Source: Alphaproteobacteria bacterium (lineage in GTDB: Bacteria; Pseudomonadota; Alphaproteobacteria; JAJFFI01). Taken from it: a stretch of 8,021 nucleotides of DNA. This document shows, one piece after another, positions 6,305 to 8,021 of the stretch. Position numbers and translations under genes: made by a program. The notes under the pieces are model-generated. The model had not been told where the DNA came from. It made no database searches and was given only the letters and a program-made list of their open reading frames with translations. How positions within the stretch are numbered: the stretch's first letter is position 1; each line of letters begins with the position of its first letter. The DNA lies in assembly GCA_021776755.1 (NCBI GenBank), contig JAJFFI010000030.1:1-8021 (forward strand), read 5' to 3'.

Positions 6305-7966
6305 TCACGCCGTCTTCAGTTCATCCCCGGCAACTGCGCCTGCAATCACCCGTTTCGCCGGGAACGTCACCGTCACCTTGGTGCCGACCCCCGGCGTGCT
6401 GTCGATGGTCAGGCGCGCGTCGTGCAGCTTGCAGAGCGCTTGCACGAGCGCGAGGCCAAGGCCCGCGCCCTCCCGGTTCCGCACATAGCTTTGGGAACCC
6501 TGCTGGAACGGCAGCAGCACTTCGGAAATGATTTCTGGCGGGATGCCGATGCCGGTGTCGAGTACCGTGAAGGCGAACTCGCCGGATTTCACCGTCTCGG
6601 CCATCAGCATGACGTGCCCGCCCGCGTCGGTGAACTTCACCGCGTTGGTCAGCAAGTTCAGCAGAATCTGTTTCACGGCCCGCTCGTCCGCGACAATGTG
6701 CGGCAGGCCGGTGCCCGCATCGGTCGTGAGCGTGACACCCTTTGACGTTGCCTGCGGCTCCGTCAGGTTCGTGGCCCACTCGACAATGCGGTCCATGTCG
6801 AGCTCGACCTCCTGCAGGTCGGCGCGGTTGGCCTCGATCCGCGAGAGGTCCAGCAGGTCGTCGATCAGCGCCAGCAGATGCGTGCCGCTGTCATGGATAT
6901 CCGTTGCGTATTCGAGATATTTTGGCGAGCCCACCGGCCCGAACGCCTGCGTCTTCATGATCTCGGAAAACGCCAGCACCGCGTTCAGCGGTGTCCGGAG
7001 CTCGTGGCTCACGTTGGCGAGAAAGAGCGTCTTCGAGCGATTGGCAAGCTCGGCGCGCGTCTTGGCGTCGATCAGGTCATCGACATTCTGGCGGAGCGTG
7101 TTCGCGAACCGGTCCGCCCGGTAGACAAAGAATGTCATCAACCCGGTGGCGAGCAGGAGGGCGACGAGGATGATCCCTCCCAGCCCGCTGACCAGGTTTC
7201 CGCCGGGGGTCGCCGGGTCCCAGACGAGGTACATCGCGGGCTTGCCGTCGGGGCCGGGCAGGGGGACCGACTGCGCGCCGGCCGGCGCAACCCTGGCGGT
7301 CCGCAGGTTCGCGAGCGAATGGCTGTTGGCCCAGGCCTCGAGTCGCGTGCCCGACATCGGCTGGCTCAGGATCAGCACCGGGCGCGGGGCCTGGCGCAGT
7401 TGCTGGGGCTTCGGATCTTCCGGTGTGATCGGGCTGACCACCACAAGCTGCAGTTCACCTGCCTCATGGAGGTAGGCGATCATCGGAACCGGCTCTTTCA
7501 TCGGTCCGGCGCGCGCGGCCTCGATCAGGGTCTTCAGGCCCGGGTCGAACCGCTCGAAGGCATTGGTCTTCTTTCGCCGGCTGCCACCAAATGCGGCGTA
7601 GCGGGTCCGATCCTCCGCATCGACGACGTAGGAGCCGGTCAGTTCGTACTCGTTCACCAGATTGACGCCGATGTTGGCATCGGTCCATTCGACGTCGAAC
7701 GTGTCGATCACGTTCTTCCGGACGTCGTCCCACCAGCTGTTGTCCTTGCCGACGCGCTTGATCGCGCGGGCTTCGCTGGCCAGCCGGTGCCGGGTGATCT
7801 CAAGCTCGTGCATCCGCGCACGGGCATCGAGCCTTGTCGACGCCTCGTTAAGCACGACCGCCGTCACGCCGGCCCCCAGCAGCACAATCAGCATCACGGG
7901 GAGCACAAGGCGCGCGAGCGTCGATTGCGTGTATTGGACCAGCGAGTCTCTAAGGCGGTATTTCAT
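6305..7966 (-). CDS. Membrane sensor histidine kinase with CHASE4-like sensory domain
   Basis: A 553-residue two-component sensor kinase. Order: a short cytoplasmic start; membrane segment 1 at about 18-40 (LARLVLPVMLIVLLGAGVTA region); an extracytoplasmic domain at about 41-258, whose KDNSWWDDVRKNV (74-86) and following NLVNEYELTGSYVVD resemble CHASE4; membrane segment 2 at about 259-282; a linker helix; HisKA with FLANVSHELRTPLNAV (phospho-acceptor His321); and HATPase_c with N box LLNLLTNAVKFT (Asn437 and Asn441), G1 box DTGIGIP (470-476) and G2 box GAGLGLAL (500-507). The HisKA extension FGPVGSPKYLEYATDIHDSG (342-361) is typical of the alphaproteobacterial PleC/DivJ-like group. The kinase is autophosphorylating by family rule; the ligand and partner regulator are unknown, and no response regulator gene is in view. 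No clear ribosome site precedes the ATG at 7966, so the start is less certain. Confidence 0.94.
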   Translation of the reverse strand: MKYRLRDSLVQYTQSTLARLVLPVMLIVLLGAGVTAVVLNEASTRLDARARMHELEITRHRLASEARAIKRVGKDNSWWDDVRKNVIDTFDVEWTDANIGVNLVNEYELTGSYVVDAEDRTRYAAFGGSRRKKTNAFERFDPGLKTLIEAARAGPMKEPVPMIAYLHEAGELQLVVVSPITPEDPKPQQLRQAPRPVLILSQPMSGTRLEAWANSHSLANLRTARVAPAGAQSVPLPGPDGKPAMYLVWDPATPGGNLVSGLGGIILVALLLATGLMTFFVYRADRFANTLRQNVDDLIDAKTRAELANRSKTLFLANVSHELRTPLNAVLAFSEIMKTQAFGPVGSPKYLEYATDIHDSGTHLLALIDDLLDLSRIEANRADLQEVELDMDRIVEWATNLTEPQATSKGVTLTTDAGTGLPHIVADERAVKQILLNLLTNAVKFTDAGGHVMLMAETVKSGEFAFTVLDTGIGIPPEIISEVLLPFQQGSQSYVRNREGAGLGLALVQALCKLHDARLTIDSTPGVGTKVTVTFPAKRVIAGAVAGDELKTA

Positions 7967-8021
7967 CGAAATCGTCTGCAGCCGCGGCGCGAGGTCACCG
8001 GCCCCACACTATCACACCGGA

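Noticed and set aside
8005..8017. CACACTATCACAC upstream of the kinase gene
   Set aside because: It is a mirror repeat (same read backwards), not an inverted repeat, so it forms no hairpin and no two-fold operator. Probably chance.

Overview
The window looks like ordinary chromosomal DNA from a GC-rich alphaproteobacterium. The grounds are high G+C with strong GC3 bias, long antisense shadow ORFs, a DUF4864 lipocalin-sized exported protein, and a PleC/DivJ-like histidine kinase core of the kind common in that class. The genus cannot be read from the sequence. I see no CRISPR array, tRNA, rRNA, transposase, phage gene or attachment site.

Layout, left to right. (1) A 5'-complete, 3'-truncated gamma-glutamyltransferase-family gene of the YwrD type runs leftward off the edge. 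(2) Divergent from it is a small exported DUF4864 protein (+). (3) Convergent to that is a 125-residue acidic protein of unknown function (-). (4) A leftward three-gene unit follows: a YjgR/HerA-like P-loop ATPase (DUF853), a YidB-like DUF937 protein, and a Kbp/YgaU-like BON-LysM protein. The gaps are 39 and 52 bases, and the unit ends at a strong intrinsic terminator. (5) Divergent from the ATPase is a xanthine phosphoribosyltransferase gene, gpt (+). (6) Convergent to gpt, across a 67-base spacer with a C/G-rich dyad, is a membrane-bound sensor histidine kinase with an extracytoplasmic CHASE4-like domain (-).

The genes do not form one pathway. gpt is purine salvage, the GGT homologue acts on gamma-glutamyl compounds, and the kinase has no response regulator in view. 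The most interesting unit is the ATPase-DUF937-Kbp cluster. It joins homologues of three poorly understood E. coli genes (yjgR, yidB, ygaU/kbp) in one apparent transcription unit, and its DUF937 member ends in a calcium-binding-like Asp/Gly loop. I regard this as a lead on function, not a proven new system.
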